Assembly (NCBI RefSeq): GCF_051124815.1
Contig: NZ_CP118485.1
Coordinates: 1,364,001-1,428,000 of the forward strand
Direction of reading: 5' to 3'
Source: Azospirillum sp051124815
GTDB lineage: Bacteria; Pseudomonadota; Alphaproteobacteria; Azospirillales; Azospirillaceae
Length of the DNA: 64,000 nucleotides
Translations under genes and position numbers: made by a program
Shown: one piece after another, positions 40,330 to 48,660 of the stretch
How the letters are laid out: every line of letters starts with the position of its first letter
How positions within the stretch are numbered: position 1 is the stretch's first letter
The notes under the pieces: generated by a model
The model's input: the letters and a program-made list of their open reading frames with translations, nothing else
The model's database searches: none
Told to the model about the DNA's origin: nothing

Positions 40330-40802
40330 CCGACGACTCCACGGCAACCGAATCCGGCCGCAAGACCGTCGACATTTTCACCGACGGCGCCTGCAGCGGC
40401 AATCCCGGCCCCGGCGGCTGGGGCGCCATCCTGCGCTATGGCGAGGTGGAGAAGGAACTGTATGGCGGCGAACCGGCGACCACCAACAACCGCATGGAGC
40501 TGATGGCCGCCATCATGGCGCTGGAGGCGTTGAAGAAGCCGGTGACCGTCCGCCTCTTCACCGACAGCGAATATGTGAAGAACGGCATCACCAAATGGAT
40601 CCATGGCTGGAAGGCCAAGGGTTGGCTGACCGCCGACAGGAAGCCGGTGAAGAACGTCGATTTGTGGCAGCGCCTGGAAGAGGCGAAGCGGCAGCACGAG
40701 ATCGAATTCCACTGGGTCCGCGGCCACGCCGGCCACCCGGAAAACGAGCGCGCTGACGAACTGGCGCGCCGCGGCGTGGCCGACGTGCGGGCGCAGGGCT
40801 GA
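40326..40802 (+). CDS. rnhA: Ribonuclease HI
   Basis: A 158-residue endonuclease cutting RNA in RNA-DNA hybrids. The four catalytic carboxylates are visible: Asp in IFTDGACSGNPGPGGWG, Glu in NNRMELMAAIMALE, Asp in LFTDSEYV, and Asp in NERADELAR. The basic handle region (WIHGWKAKGWLTADRKPVKN) is present, as in E. coli RNase HI. It is translationally coupled to thrB by a 4-base overlap. Confidence 0.98.
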   Translation: MTDDSTATESGRKTVDIFTDGACSGNPGPGGWGAILRYGEVEKELYGGEPATTNNRMELMAAIMALEALKKPVTVRLFTDSEYVKNGITKWIHGWKAKGWLTADRKPVKNVDLWQRLEEAKRQHEIEFHWVRGHAGHPENERADELARRGVADVRAQG

Positions 40803-40889
40803 ACGAATCACACGACAGGCTGGAACGCGCACACAAATGTGCGCTATGGTTGTGACGGTGACAGCCCCTAACGTCAGGGAAGCCGCAGC

Positions 40890-41126
40890 ATGGCCGACAA
40901 CGCCGACCTCGGTCTGTTGATGGAACGGGTCAACGAGATGATTGCCGGTCAGCGGCGCATTCAGGACGATCTGACCAGCCTGCGCGGCGATGTTTCCTGG
41001 CTGAAGCAGAATGCCGCGACCCGCAGCATGATGCTGGCGCAAACCGAAGTCATGAGCCAGTTCGACAGCGTTCTGGCGACCCTTGACGGCCGGATGGCGA
41101 CCATAGAGGCCAAGCTGGCGATTTGA
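40890..41126 (+). CDS. Small coiled-coil protein
   Basis: A 78-residue soluble protein, almost all helical with heptad-like hydrophobics (LLMERVNEMIAGQRRIQDDL, LRGDVSWLKQ, VLATLDGRMATIEAKLAI). It lacks signal or membrane segments and cysteines. It likely oligomerises as a coiled coil; I recognise no family. It is a single gene 87 bases after rnhA, ending just before a hairpin. Confidence 0.7.
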   Translation: MADNADLGLLMERVNEMIAGQRRIQDDLTSLRGDVSWLKQNAATRSMMLAQTEVMSQFDSVLATLDGRMATIEAKLAI

Positions 41127-41146
41127 CCGGCCAACCGAGAAGAAAC

Positions 41147-41173
41147 GCCGCGCGGAGGCCCCCCCCGCGCGGC
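41147..41173. terminator. GC-rich hairpin between convergent genes
   Basis: Arms gccgcgcgg (41147-41155) and ccgcgcggc (41165-41173) form a perfect 9-bp stem. On the minus strand it is followed by gtttctt, fitting an intrinsic terminator for the peroxiredoxin gene; the plus side (attcc) is weaker. Confidence 0.7.
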
Positions 41174-41184
41174 ATTCCAAAAAC

Positions 41185-41667
41185 TCAAACCTTCTCCAGC
41201 ACCGCTTCGGCCGACGACACCTCGAACTTGCCGGGGGCTTCGACGGCGACGTGCGTCACCTTGCCGTCCTCCGCCACCAGGGCGAAGCGCTGGCCGCGGG
41301 TGCCAAGGCCGTGGGCGGAGCCGTCCATGGTCAGGCCAAGGGCCGTGGTGAAGGTGGCGTTGCCGTCCGGCAGCATGGCGACCTTGTCGCCGACGCCGCC
41401 CTTGTCACCCCAGGCGCGCATCACGAACGGGTCGTTGACGGCGAGGCAGATGATGCTGTCGACGCCCTTGGCCTTCAGCGCGTCGGCCTGCTGGACGAAG
41501 CCCGGCAGATGCTTGGCGGAGCAGGTCGGGGTGAAGGCGCCGGGGACGGAGAACAGGACGACCTTCTTGCCCTTGAACAGCTCGTCCGTCGTCACTTCCT
41601 GCATGCCGTTGTCGGTCAGCCACTTCAGCGTGACGGACGGGATGGTATCGCCAACCTGGATGCTCAT
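41185..41667 (-). CDS. Peroxiredoxin (Prx5/AhpE-like, glutaredoxin-linked type)
   Basis: A 160-residue thiol peroxidase. The peroxidatic Cys lies in SVPGAFTPTCSAKHLPGF, the Prx5 signature (P-G-A-F-T-P-T-C). A second Cys in VDSIICLAVNDPFVM could act as resolving Cys or be structural. The protein matches the size of single-domain Prx5 enzymes that use glutathione/glutaredoxin. It is a stand-alone gene. Confidence 0.94.
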   Translation of the reverse strand: MSIQVGDTIPSVTLKWLTDNGMQEVTTDELFKGKKVVLFSVPGAFTPTCSAKHLPGFVQQADALKAKGVDSIICLAVNDPFVMRAWGDKGGVGDKVAMLPDGNATFTTALGLTMDGSAHGLGTRGQRFALVAEDGKVTHVAVEAPGKFEVSSAEAVLEKV

Positions 41668-41810
41668 CGTCTCTAACCCTTCCGATTTTATGGGTCTGAC
41701 CCGTTTTTCGGGTTCGACCGGACCCTCGTTGCGGAGCCCGGCCCTGCATCCCTTCTATCCCCCGCGACCGATGGCCGCAAGGCGCGGTTGGCTCAATTCC
41801 ACGGCCCGGC

Positions 41811-42164
41811 TCACGCCTTCTTCACGAACTCCGACTTCAGGTTCATGGCGCCGATGCCGTCGATCTTGCAGGCGATGTTGTGGCCGTCCGCCCCGTCGGT
41901 CAGGCGGATGTTCTTCACCTTGGTTCCGCCCTTGACCACCAGGGACGATCCCTTGACCTTCAGGTCCTTGATGACCGTGACGCTGTCGCCGTCGCTCAGC
42001 ATGTTGCCGTTGGCGTCGCGCACGCCTTGTCCCGCCTCGGCATCCGTCGCGGCGGCGGCCGTGTCAGGGTTCCATTCATGGCCGCAGTCGGGGCAGTTCC
42101 ACAGGCTGCCGTCGTTATAGGCGTTCTCGGAGCCGCACTGCGGGCAGTTGATCTGATCGTCCAT
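41811..42164 (-). CDS. Zinc-ribbon PhnA/YjdM-like protein
   Basis: A 117-residue protein from the ATG at 42164 (two upstream ATGs at 42167 and 42176 are less well placed to the GAGGA site). The N-terminal zinc ribbon is CPQCGSENAYNDGS followed by CPDCGHEW. The C-terminal part (SDGDSVTVIKDLKVKGSSLV, DGHNIACKIDGIGAMNLKSE) is the PhnA/YjdM fold. The family was once linked to alkylphosphonate use, but its function is unknown; no phosphonate genes are nearby. Confidence 0.9.
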   Translation of the reverse strand: MDDQINCPQCGSENAYNDGSLWNCPDCGHEWNPDTAAAATDAEAGQGVRDANGNMLSDGDSVTVIKDLKVKGSSLVVKGGTKVKNIRLTDGADGHNIACKIDGIGAMNLKSEFVKKA

Positions 42165-42253
42165 CATCGTCCTCATGGCACGGGAAAGGATCCCGGAGCC
42201 GCCCTGTTACCGCAGAATAGCCGCAACGGCCATAGGCCTTTTCCGGGCCACGC

Positions 42254-44380
42254 TCAGGACGACTTGCCCGCCACCGTCCCCGCCGCCGTCCCCGCCGCCT
42301 TGCTCAAAGCCTCCAGCACCACGCCATCGCTCAGCAGTTCCGGCAGGGCGATGCCGTCCGGCGCGCCGGGGCCGTAGACGATGTTGAAGGGGATGCCGTA
42401 GCGGCCATGGTCGGACAGGTACTTTGCGATCACCGCGTCCGGCCGGGTCCAGTCGGCGCGCATCGCCACCACGCCCTTGTCCTCCAACCGCTCGGCGACC
42501 TCGCCGCGGTTCAGCACCAGCTTCTTGTTGGCCTGACAGGTGATGCACCAGTCGGCGGTGACGTCGACGAAGACGGTGCGGCCGGCGGCGACATGCTCGC
42601 GGATCGTCGATTCGACGAAGGGCACCCAGCGGGTCTTGCTGTCGCTGACCATCGGCGCCGCACCGGCCGACGGGCCGACCGCCGCCGGCATGGCGAAGGC
42701 GGCGACCGCCAGCACACCCGCCAGCGCCGGCCCGGCGATCCGCGCCGCGCCGCGGGCGCTCCGCCCGACCCACAGCGCCAGCACCAGCGCCGCCATCAGC
42801 AACCCAACGGTGGCGGCAGCCACCTCGCCGATCTGCGCCGTCAGCACCGACAGCAGCCAAACCACCGTCAGCAGCAGCGCGAAGCCCAGGACCGTCTTCA
42901 GCTTGGCCATCCAGCGTCCCGGCCGCGGCAGCCAACCGGCCACCCGCGGCCATGCCGCCACCGCCAGATAGGGCAGCGCCAACCCGACGCCCAGCGTCGC
43001 GAAGATCGCATAAATCTCCACCGGCCCCTTGGACAGCGCGAATCCGACCGCCGTGCCCAGGAACGGCGCCGAACAGGGGGTCGCCAGCAGGGTCGCGAAC
43101 ATGCCGGTGGCGAACGGCCCGGCCAGCCCGTCGCCGCCCAGCCGATCCGCCAGCGCACGCGGCAGCGGCACCTCGAACAGCCCCCACAGATTGGCGGAGA
43201 ACAGCGTGACCAGCACGACCATGAAGACCAGGAACAGCGGCTGCTGGAACTGGATGCCCCAGCCGACCGCCCCGCCCGCCGCCTTGATGCCGACCAGCAC
43301 CGAGGCCATCAGCAGGAAGGAGGTCAGGATTCCGGCCGCGCTCGCCAGGAACCCGGCGCGCACCGCGGCCGGCGCCCGTCCGCCATGCTTGACCACCGAC
43401 ATCAGCTTCAGCGACAGCACCGGCAGCACGCAGGGCATCAGGTTCAGGATTAGCCCGCCCAGCAGCGCCACCCCCAGCATCGCTGCCAGCCCGACGCTGC
43501 CGGCAGTCGGCGCGGCGCCACCGGCCGACGTCATCGCCGAGGCCGTCACCGGCGCCTCGACCGCCTTGTCGCCGTCGACCAGGGTCAGGGTCATCGCCCG
43601 CCCGGCCAGATCCAGCCCCGGCTGCGGATCGGTCACCGTCAGGGTCAGGCGGACATGGCGGTCATTGTCGGAAAAAACCGTCTTGGGGGCGGAGAAGGTC
43701 AGGGCCGGATCGGTCTCCACGAACAGATCGGGGGTGACGAAGCCGTCGGCGGCGGTCGCCTCCACCTCCAGCGAAGCCCCCTCGCCGCGCACGGAATCGA
43801 TGCGCAGCAGCCCGTTCGGCCCCTTCGGCACCAGCGCCTGCGCGCGGGCCACGTCGTTGGCGACCTCGCTGGGCTCCGCCGGCCCGGCCGGCAGCGCCAG
43901 CGCAAGGTCGAGCGTCTGCGGCACGCAGATCTCCGAACAGACCAGCAGTTCGGCGGTCAGCGCCAGATCGACAGGCTTGCCGGGCGTGGCCGGCGCCCCC
44001 TGGATCGGAAACAGGACGGCGGTGTCATATCCCGCCGTCTCGAAGCCCAGGACGGAAAAGCGGTGCGGCGCCGGATAGGACAGAGTCGCCCCGTTGAGGT
44101 TGGCGGAGCGGCTCCAGTCCAGGCGCGGTGCGAATCCGGCATCGCCGGGGGAGCGCCAATAGGTCTTCCACCCCGGCTCCATCCGCAGTTCCAGCCCCAG
44201 CGGCAGCGCCGTCAGGTCACCGGTCCCCCGCACCGCGGACACCAGCCGCGCCTCCACCGGCCCGGCCTTCGTCCAGGCACCGATCCCGTCCCCTGCACCA
44301 TTCTCCTGGGCAAAAGCAGGTAGGCCGCCGCCGGCCAGCACGGCCAGAAGCAGCAGGAGGGTGAGGGCATGTCTTTTCAT
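42254..44380 (-). CDS. DsbD-family protein-disulfide reductase (ScsB-like)
   Basis: A 708-residue membrane protein passing reducing power from cytoplasmic thioredoxin to the periplasm. The signal peptide LTLLLLLAVLAGGGLPAFAQ is followed by a periplasmic DsbC-like N-terminal domain (about 30-280). The central eight-helix domain (about 290-560) has the two redox Cys in LNLMPCVLPVLSLKL and ATPCSAPFLGTAVGF. The C-terminal thioredoxin domain has WCITC in DVTADWCITCQANKKL. The ATG at 44380 is preferred over a GTG at 44389. The large N-terminal domain resembles ScsB of copper-tolerance systems more than E. coli DsbD. Confidence 0.92.
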   Translation of the reverse strand: MKRHALTLLLLLAVLAGGGLPAFAQENGAGDGIGAWTKAGPVEARLVSAVRGTGDLTALPLGLELRMEPGWKTYWRSPGDAGFAPRLDWSRSANLNGATLSYPAPHRFSVLGFETAGYDTAVLFPIQGAPATPGKPVDLALTAELLVCSEICVPQTLDLALALPAGPAEPSEVANDVARAQALVPKGPNGLLRIDSVRGEGASLEVEATAADGFVTPDLFVETDPALTFSAPKTVFSDNDRHVRLTLTVTDPQPGLDLAGRAMTLTLVDGDKAVEAPVTASAMTSAGGAAPTAGSVGLAAMLGVALLGGLILNLMPCVLPVLSLKLMSVVKHGGRAPAAVRAGFLASAAGILTSFLLMASVLVGIKAAGGAVGWGIQFQQPLFLVFMVVLVTLFSANLWGLFEVPLPRALADRLGGDGLAGPFATGMFATLLATPCSAPFLGTAVGFALSKGPVEIYAIFATLGVGLALPYLAVAAWPRVAGWLPRPGRWMAKLKTVLGFALLLTVVWLLSVLTAQIGEVAAATVGLLMAALVLALWVGRSARGAARIAGPALAGVLAVAAFAMPAAVGPSAGAAPMVSDSKTRWVPFVESTIREHVAAGRTVFVDVTADWCITCQANKKLVLNRGEVAERLEDKGVVAMRADWTRPDAVIAKYLSDHGRYGIPFNIVYGPGAPDGIALPELLSDGVVLEALSKAAGTAAGTVAGKSS

Positions 44381-44574
44381 CGCGCGCACTGTTCTCTTCC
44401 CTGGAAGGGGCGCATCGGCGTCCCCGACACCCTATATGATAGCCCATATAATGGTGACAAAGCTCGGCCGGTGCTGTCACACTCCGGTGAAAGCGTCGCC
44501 AGAGCGCCAACCACAACCGACCGTAGGGACGGGGGCGGTCTTCCGCACCGAACCGACGACAAGGATAATCGCCC

Positions 44575-45165
44575 ATGCCGCGCCTGACCAAGTCTCAGGA
44601 CTCCAAGACCACGGAATCGCTGACCGGCCAGCTGCTGATCGCCATGCCCGGAATGGAGGACCCGCGTTTCCAGCGTACGGTCATCTATGTCTGCGCTCAC
44701 AATGAAGACGGCGCAATGGGTCTGGTGGTGAACCGGCTGTTCGGGTCGATCACGTTCGAGGATCTGCTGGAACAGCTCGACATGGACATCCCGCAGCCGA
44801 CTCACAACCTGCCGGTGCATTATGGCGGTCCGGTCGAGTCGGGCCGCGGCTTTGTCCTGCACTCCACCGATTATGTCCGCGACGGCACGCTGGTGGTGAA
44901 CGACGATGTGGCGCTGACGGCGACCATCGACATCCTGCGCGCCATTTCCGAAGACCGCGGCCCGCGCCGCAACCTTCTGCTGCTCGGCTATGCCGGCTGG
45001 GGTCCGGGGCAACTCGATGCCGAATTCCAGGCCAACGGCTGGCTGAACGTGCCCTGCGACGAAAAGCTGCTGTTCGACACCGACCTGGACGCCAAATGGG
45101 AACGCGCCATCGGCAAGCTGGGCGTCAGCGTCTCCATGCTGTCGGGCGAGGCCGGGCACGCCTGA
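44575..45165 (+). CDS. YqgE/AlgH family protein
   Basis: A 196-residue protein of the YqgE/AlgH family. Signatures are LTGQLLIAMPGMEDPRFQRT, VIYVCAHNEDGAMGLVVNR and a central VHYGGPVESGRGFVLHS. It continues with LLLGYAGWGPGQLDAEFQAN. The role is not established; in Pseudomonas AlgH affects alginate regulation. It is a single gene divergent from the DsbD-like gene. The 194-base gap holds a small tatatg/catata inverted repeat at 44433-44450, probably within the promoter. Confidence 0.93.
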   Translation: MPRLTKSQDSKTTESLTGQLLIAMPGMEDPRFQRTVIYVCAHNEDGAMGLVVNRLFGSITFEDLLEQLDMDIPQPTHNLPVHYGGPVESGRGFVLHSTDYVRDGTLVVNDDVALTATIDILRAISEDRGPRRNLLLLGYAGWGPGQLDAEFQANGWLNVPCDEKLLFDTDLDAKWERAIGKLGVSVSMLSGEAGHA

Positions 45166-45180
45166 GCGCGCCCGACTTTC

Positions 45181-45633
45181 CTACTCCGCCCACCGCGCCG
45201 CTGCAGCGTCGTCGCTTTCCTTCGCCTCGACCCAGCGTTCGCCCTCCGGCGTCGCTTCCAGTTTCCAGAATGGTGCCTTGGTCTTCAGCCAATCCATCAG
45301 GAAGCGGCAGGACTCGAACGCGGCGTCGCGGTGGGCCGACGCCGTGGCCACCATCACGATGCGGTCGCCCGGCTCCAGCCGGCCGTAACGGTGGATCACC
45401 AGCACGTCGTCCAGCGGCCAGCGGCGGCGCGCCTCGCCCTCGATGGCTTCAAGCTGCTTCTCGGTCATGCCGGGATAATGCTCCAGCGTCATGGCGCTGA
45501 CCGCAGCACCGCCGGCGATGTCGCGCACCAGCCCGACGAACATCGCCACCCCGCCGATGCTGGTTCGGCCGGCGGTGAAGGCGGCATATTCGGAGCCGAC
45601 GTCGAAATCCCCGGCCTGGACGCGGATCGTCAT
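45181..45633 (-). CDS. moaE: Molybdopterin synthase catalytic subunit MoaE
   Basis: A 150-residue large subunit of molybdopterin synthase, which adds the dithiolene sulfurs to cyclic pyranopterin monophosphate using MoaD thiocarboxylate. Family features: GGVAMFVGLVRD, LEHYPGMTEKQLEAIEGEA, VIHRYGRLEPGDRIVMVATA and the catalytic Lys region KAPFWKLEATPEGERWVEA. It follows moaD with a 4-base gap. Confidence 0.97.
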   Translation of the reverse strand: MTIRVQAGDFDVGSEYAAFTAGRTSIGGVAMFVGLVRDIAGGAAVSAMTLEHYPGMTEKQLEAIEGEARRRWPLDDVLVIHRYGRLEPGDRIVMVATASAHRDAAFESCRFLMDWLKTKAPFWKLEATPEGERWVEAKESDDAAAARWAE

Positions 45634-45637
45634 GCCG

Positions 45638-45889
45638 TCAGCCCCCCGTCACCGGCGGGAACAGCGCAATCTCGTCGGTCGCGGAGATCGGGTGGTCGTA
45701 GGGCACATGCTCCTGGTTCACCGCCACCTTGACCAATTTGCTGTTGGCCAGCGCCTCGGCATGGCGGGGGCTGCGGGTCTTCAGCCACTCGACCAGAGCA
45801 CCGGCCGTGGTCACCTCCGCCGGCAATTCCACGGTCTCGGTAGGCACGCCGATCTTGCTGCGCAGCCAGGCGAAATAGAGAATCTTCAT
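45638..45889 (-). CDS. moaD: Molybdopterin synthase sulfur carrier subunit MoaD
   Basis: An 83-residue ubiquitin-fold sulfur carrier. The C-terminal Gly-Gly (FPPVTGG) is intact for thiocarboxylation by MoeB. The start is the ATG at 45889 with an AGAGGT ribosome site; a GTG lies one codon upstream. KILYFAWLRSKIGVPTETVE is the typical beta-grasp opening. It is sandwiched between moeA and moaE. Confidence 0.97.
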   Translation of the reverse strand: MKILYFAWLRSKIGVPTETVELPAEVTTAGALVEWLKTRSPRHAEALANSKLVKVAVNQEHVPYDHPISATDEIALFPPVTGG

Positions 45890-45899
45890 CACGCGACCT

Positions 45900-47165
45900 C
45901 TACAGAAATTCTTTGAAAGGCAGGAAATCGATGGTCATGCCGGGCTCGACCCCGGCCAGATCCTCCGGCAACTCGATCAGGCCCTCGGACTCCACCAGCG
46001 ACGACAATACACCGGCGCCGTCGCGCGGGTATTTGGATGCCAACAGCGCGCCATCCTCGCCGCGGGCCAGCGACCCGCGCAGGAACTCGCGCCGTCCCGG
46101 CTTCTTCTTGTGGGCGAAGGCTGCGCGCACCGGAATCGCCCGCGGCCTCTCGTCCGCCGCTCCCATCAGCCGCAGCAGGATCGGCCGGGCGATCCGCAGG
46201 AAGGTCACCACCACCGCCACCGGATTGCCCGGCAGCCCGACGAACACCGCGCCACGTACGCGGCCCAGCGCCACCGGCCGACCCGGCTTGATCGCCAGTC
46301 GCCAGAAATCCAGCCGCCCATTCGCCTCGACCGCCGGCTTGACGTGATCCTCCTCCCCGGTGGACATGCCGCCGGAGGTGATCAGCGCGTCATGGCTCAT
46401 CGCCGCCTCCGCCAGCGCATCGCGGATCGTCTCGAACCGGTCGGGCAGGATGCCGAGGTCGGTGACGGCACAGCCCAGCCGGGTCAGCAGCGCGATCAGG
46501 GCGAAGCGGTTCGCGTCATAGACGGCGCCGGGCTCCAGCGCCTGCCCCGGCTGGCGCAACTCGTCGCCGGTCGAGAACACCGCCACCCGCAGGCGGCAGC
46601 GCACAGTCAGCACCGCATGACCGAGCGACGCGGCAAGCGCGATGTCCTCCGGCCGCAGGCGACGTCCGGCGGCCAGCACCACCGATCCTCCGCGCACATC
46701 CTCGCCCGCCAGCCGCCGGTTGACACCGCGGCGGATACCCGCAGGCAGGGTGACGGTGGCGCCGCATTCAGTGCTGACGCCGCGGCAATCCTCCTGCATG
46801 AACACGGTGTCCATGCCCGCCGGCATCGGCGCGCCGGTGAAGATGCGCACCGCCTCCCCGCGCACCGCCGGCCGGCCCATCCATTGCCCGGCGGCGACCC
46901 GCGCCGTCACCGGCAGCACGGTAGGGCCATCGGCGGCGAGATCGTCGAAGAACACGGCATAGCCGTCCACAGCGGCGTTGTCGTGCGGCGGCACGTTGAA
47001 GGGCGCCACCACATCCGCGGCCAGCACCCGGCCGAGCGCGTCCGACAGCGGCACGGTCTCCGTCGCCGTCACCGGCCCGACCCGTCCGGCCAGCAGCGCC
47101 AGCGCCGGCTCCACCGCCATCATCGGCCCGCCGAAGGCGAAGCAATCATTGTCCAGTTGCACCAT
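45900..47165 (-). CDS. moeA: Molybdopterin molybdenumtransferase MoeA
   Basis: A 421-residue enzyme inserting molybdate into adenylated molybdopterin. Key motifs: NVPPHDNAAVDGYAVF (substrate loop), GAPMPAGMDTVFMQED, GDELRQPGQ, TSGGMSTGEEDHV, KPGRPVALG and GLPGNPVAVVVTFL. The C-terminal beta-barrel domain IV is present. Start: the ATG at 47165; a GTG lies three codons upstream. It is part of a moeA-moaD-moaE operon (8 bases before moaD). Confidence 0.97.
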   Translation of the reverse strand: MVQLDNDCFAFGGPMMAVEPALALLAGRVGPVTATETVPLSDALGRVLAADVVAPFNVPPHDNAAVDGYAVFFDDLAADGPTVLPVTARVAAGQWMGRPAVRGEAVRIFTGAPMPAGMDTVFMQEDCRGVSTECGATVTLPAGIRRGVNRRLAGEDVRGGSVVLAAGRRLRPEDIALAASLGHAVLTVRCRLRVAVFSTGDELRQPGQALEPGAVYDANRFALIALLTRLGCAVTDLGILPDRFETIRDALAEAAMSHDALITSGGMSTGEEDHVKPAVEANGRLDFWRLAIKPGRPVALGRVRGAVFVGLPGNPVAVVVTFLRIARPILLRLMGAADERPRAIPVRAAFAHKKKPGRREFLRGSLARGEDGALLASKYPRDGAGVLSSLVESEGLIELPEDLAGVEPGMTIDFLPFKEFL

Positions 47166-47235
47166 GGCGGCCACTCTAGTCCGTCGCGGCGTCCGCTGCG
47201 AAGAGGGAAAAGGCGTCCTTTCCGGGAGGTGGCAT

Positions 47236-47907
47236 TCAGGCGCCGAACAGGCCGGGGATCTCCTCCACCCGCGTCAGCAGCCGGTCCGGCCGCCGCGCCG
47301 CCAGCGCATCCGCGCGCGCATAGCCCCAGGCGACGGCGGCGCAACCCATGCCCAGCTTCCGCGCGGCGTCGATGTCGCGCACCTCGTCGCCGATGCCGAC
47401 GGCAAGCTCCGCCGGAACGCCAGCCGCACGCAGCACCTTGCGGAACTTCGCCGCCTTGCCGAACAGCGAGGCGCCGCAACCATAATGCGCCACCCGCCCG
47501 GCCGTCTCCGCTCCCAGGATGTTGCGGATGTTCTCCACCGAGTTCGAACTGACGACGGCGACGGCCACGCCCATACCGTTCAACGCCCGCAGCATCTCAG
47601 GCACGCCGTCGAACAGCCGGATCCCGTCGATGTCGCGCGCCATCAGCTGCCGCATATGGTTGGCGATGAAGGGCAGCTTCCAGCCCGGCACCCGCAGGTG
47701 CCGCATGATCTGCCGCGCATCATAGCCGCGCAACCGCTCCACCTCGTCCGCCCGCACCCGGTTGAAGCCATAGCGGTCGGCGACTCCGTTCAGAACGCCG
47801 ATGAACCAGGGGAAGCTGTCGGCCAGCGTGCCATCGAAATCGAAGACGGCGAGCCGATAGCCGCGGCGATCGAGCACCTGCGGCATGCGGGAAGGTACGG
47901 TGTCCAT
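47236..47907 (-). CDS. HAD-superfamily hydrolase (Gph-like)
   Basis: A 223-residue phosphatase from the ATG at 47907 (another at 47886). HAD motifs: AVFDFDGTLADSFPWFIGVL (motif I), VVSSNSVENI (motif II, with Ser), Lys in GKAAKFRKVL and GIGDEVRDIDAARKLGMGC (motif IV), with an alpha-helical cap between. It could be phosphoglycolate phosphatase or a close paralogue. It lies 70 bases upstream of moeA on the same strand and is divergent in sequence from the HAD gene at 5.8 kb. Confidence 0.9.
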   Translation of the reverse strand: MDTVPSRMPQVLDRRGYRLAVFDFDGTLADSFPWFIGVLNGVADRYGFNRVRADEVERLRGYDARQIMRHLRVPGWKLPFIANHMRQLMARDIDGIRLFDGVPEMLRALNGMGVAVAVVSSNSVENIRNILGAETAGRVAHYGCGASLFGKAAKFRKVLRAAGVPAELAVGIGDEVRDIDAARKLGMGCAAVAWGYARADALAARRPDRLLTRVEEIPGLFGA

Positions 47908-47959
47908 AGTGTCCCGTGATGCCCTATAGATGCGATCCTGTGGACCGCCATTCCTAGCA

Positions 47960-48313
47960 TCATGGCGAAGAAGATTGACACCCCTCTTCAAAGTCATAGA
48001 TCACGCGACTTCCGCTCTCCCGATAAGTTCCACAGTACCATAGACACACACGGAAGGGAGGAGGCGAATTGTGAATTCGTCGTTGAAAGGCGACGTAAAC
48101 ACCATTGCGGCGTCGGATCAACATCGTCCCTTCTTCGGCACCATGCTGCAAATGATCGGTGGGATCGACCGGCTTTTGCCGCAAAGACTCTTCGATCTCA
48201 TCGACAATGGGATTCAGTGAGGCCGGCAATGCAGAACGTTCGAGCGAAAAATCCCGCCCATAATCGATTACGGCCGCAGCCTGAGCTTTGGATGAACTGG
48301 GACGCCAAGCCAC
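47960..48313 (-). CDS. Hypothetical protein, second gene of a small low-GC unit
   Basis: A 117-residue reading frame starting with GTG at 48313, 6 bases after the stop of the preceding small gene. It contains a basic central part (MLIRRRNGVYVAFQRRI) and a Cys/aromatic stretch (PFRVCLWYCGTYRESG), ending VIYDFEEG. Base composition is clearly less GC-rich than neighbours. No family is recognised. Position, size and the upstream inverted repeat suggest an antitoxin-toxin-like or accessory pair, but this is inference and the ORF itself is only moderately supported. Confidence 0.45.
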   Translation of the reverse strand: MAWRPSSSKAQAAAVIDYGRDFSLERSALPASLNPIVDEIEESLRQKPVDPTDHLQHGAEEGTMLIRRRNGVYVAFQRRIHNSPPPFRVCLWYCGTYRESGSRVIYDFEEGCQSSSP

Positions 48314-48319
48314 GATCGA

Positions 48320-48490
48320 TCAACCCTTGGGGCTTCGCGTCCAATATGAATCCCCCATCGCCGCAGCATTCGCCGCGAGGCGGGTCATCAGCTCTTGAAA
48401 TTTCTGTTGCTGACGGCGTGTCCGCTCCGCCTCCGCCTCAGGCGTAAGGTCGGCTTCCTCGGAGACGCGCGGCTTGTTCGTCGGTTCCAT
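48320..48490 (-). CDS. Small charged hypothetical protein, first gene of the unit
   Basis: A 56-residue protein from the ATG at 48490 (GGAG six bases upstream); an ATG at 48505 adds five residues. The sequence is highly charged and helical (EEADLTPEAEAERTRRQQQK, FQELMTRLAANAAAMGDSYW). No family is recognised. It is followed at once by the 117-residue gene and preceded by an inverted repeat. Confidence 0.5.
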   Translation of the reverse strand: MEPTNKPRVSEEADLTPEAEAERTRRQQQKFQELMTRLAANAAAMGDSYWTRSPKG

Positions 48491-48524
48491 AACCAACTCC
48501 AGCATGGCTGCGCTACCTCCAATG

Positions 48525-48575
48525 TTCGTCTGAAAGGGGCGAGAGTCAACCGCGGCTGACCCTTATTCAGACGAA
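48525..48575 (-). promoter_or_regulatory. Nested inverted repeat upstream of the small gene unit
   Basis: Perfect 10-base arms ttcgtctgaa (48525-48534) and ttcagacgaa (48566-48575) flank a near-palindrome gtcaaccgcggctgac (48545-48560). It starts 35 bases before the first small gene, so it is a plausible operator or leader hairpin. Confidence 0.5.
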
Positions 48576-48660
48576 AGCAATAACCTGAAGTCGTCTGCGG
48601 GTAAAGAGAAATGTCCGAATTGGAGAATTCCATCCACAGAAACACCCGTGCCAGCTGCGC

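Noticed and set aside
44433..44450. tatatg-N6-catata inverted repeat between the DsbD-like gene and yqgE as an operator.
   Set aside because: Arms are only six bases of AT and probably reflect promoter -10 composition; kept only as a remark under yqgE.
47962..48447. A 161-codon plus-strand frame over the low-GC islet.
   Set aside because: It lacks a ribosome site and is antisense to two frames that have better start sites and gene-like spacing, though this region remains uncertain.
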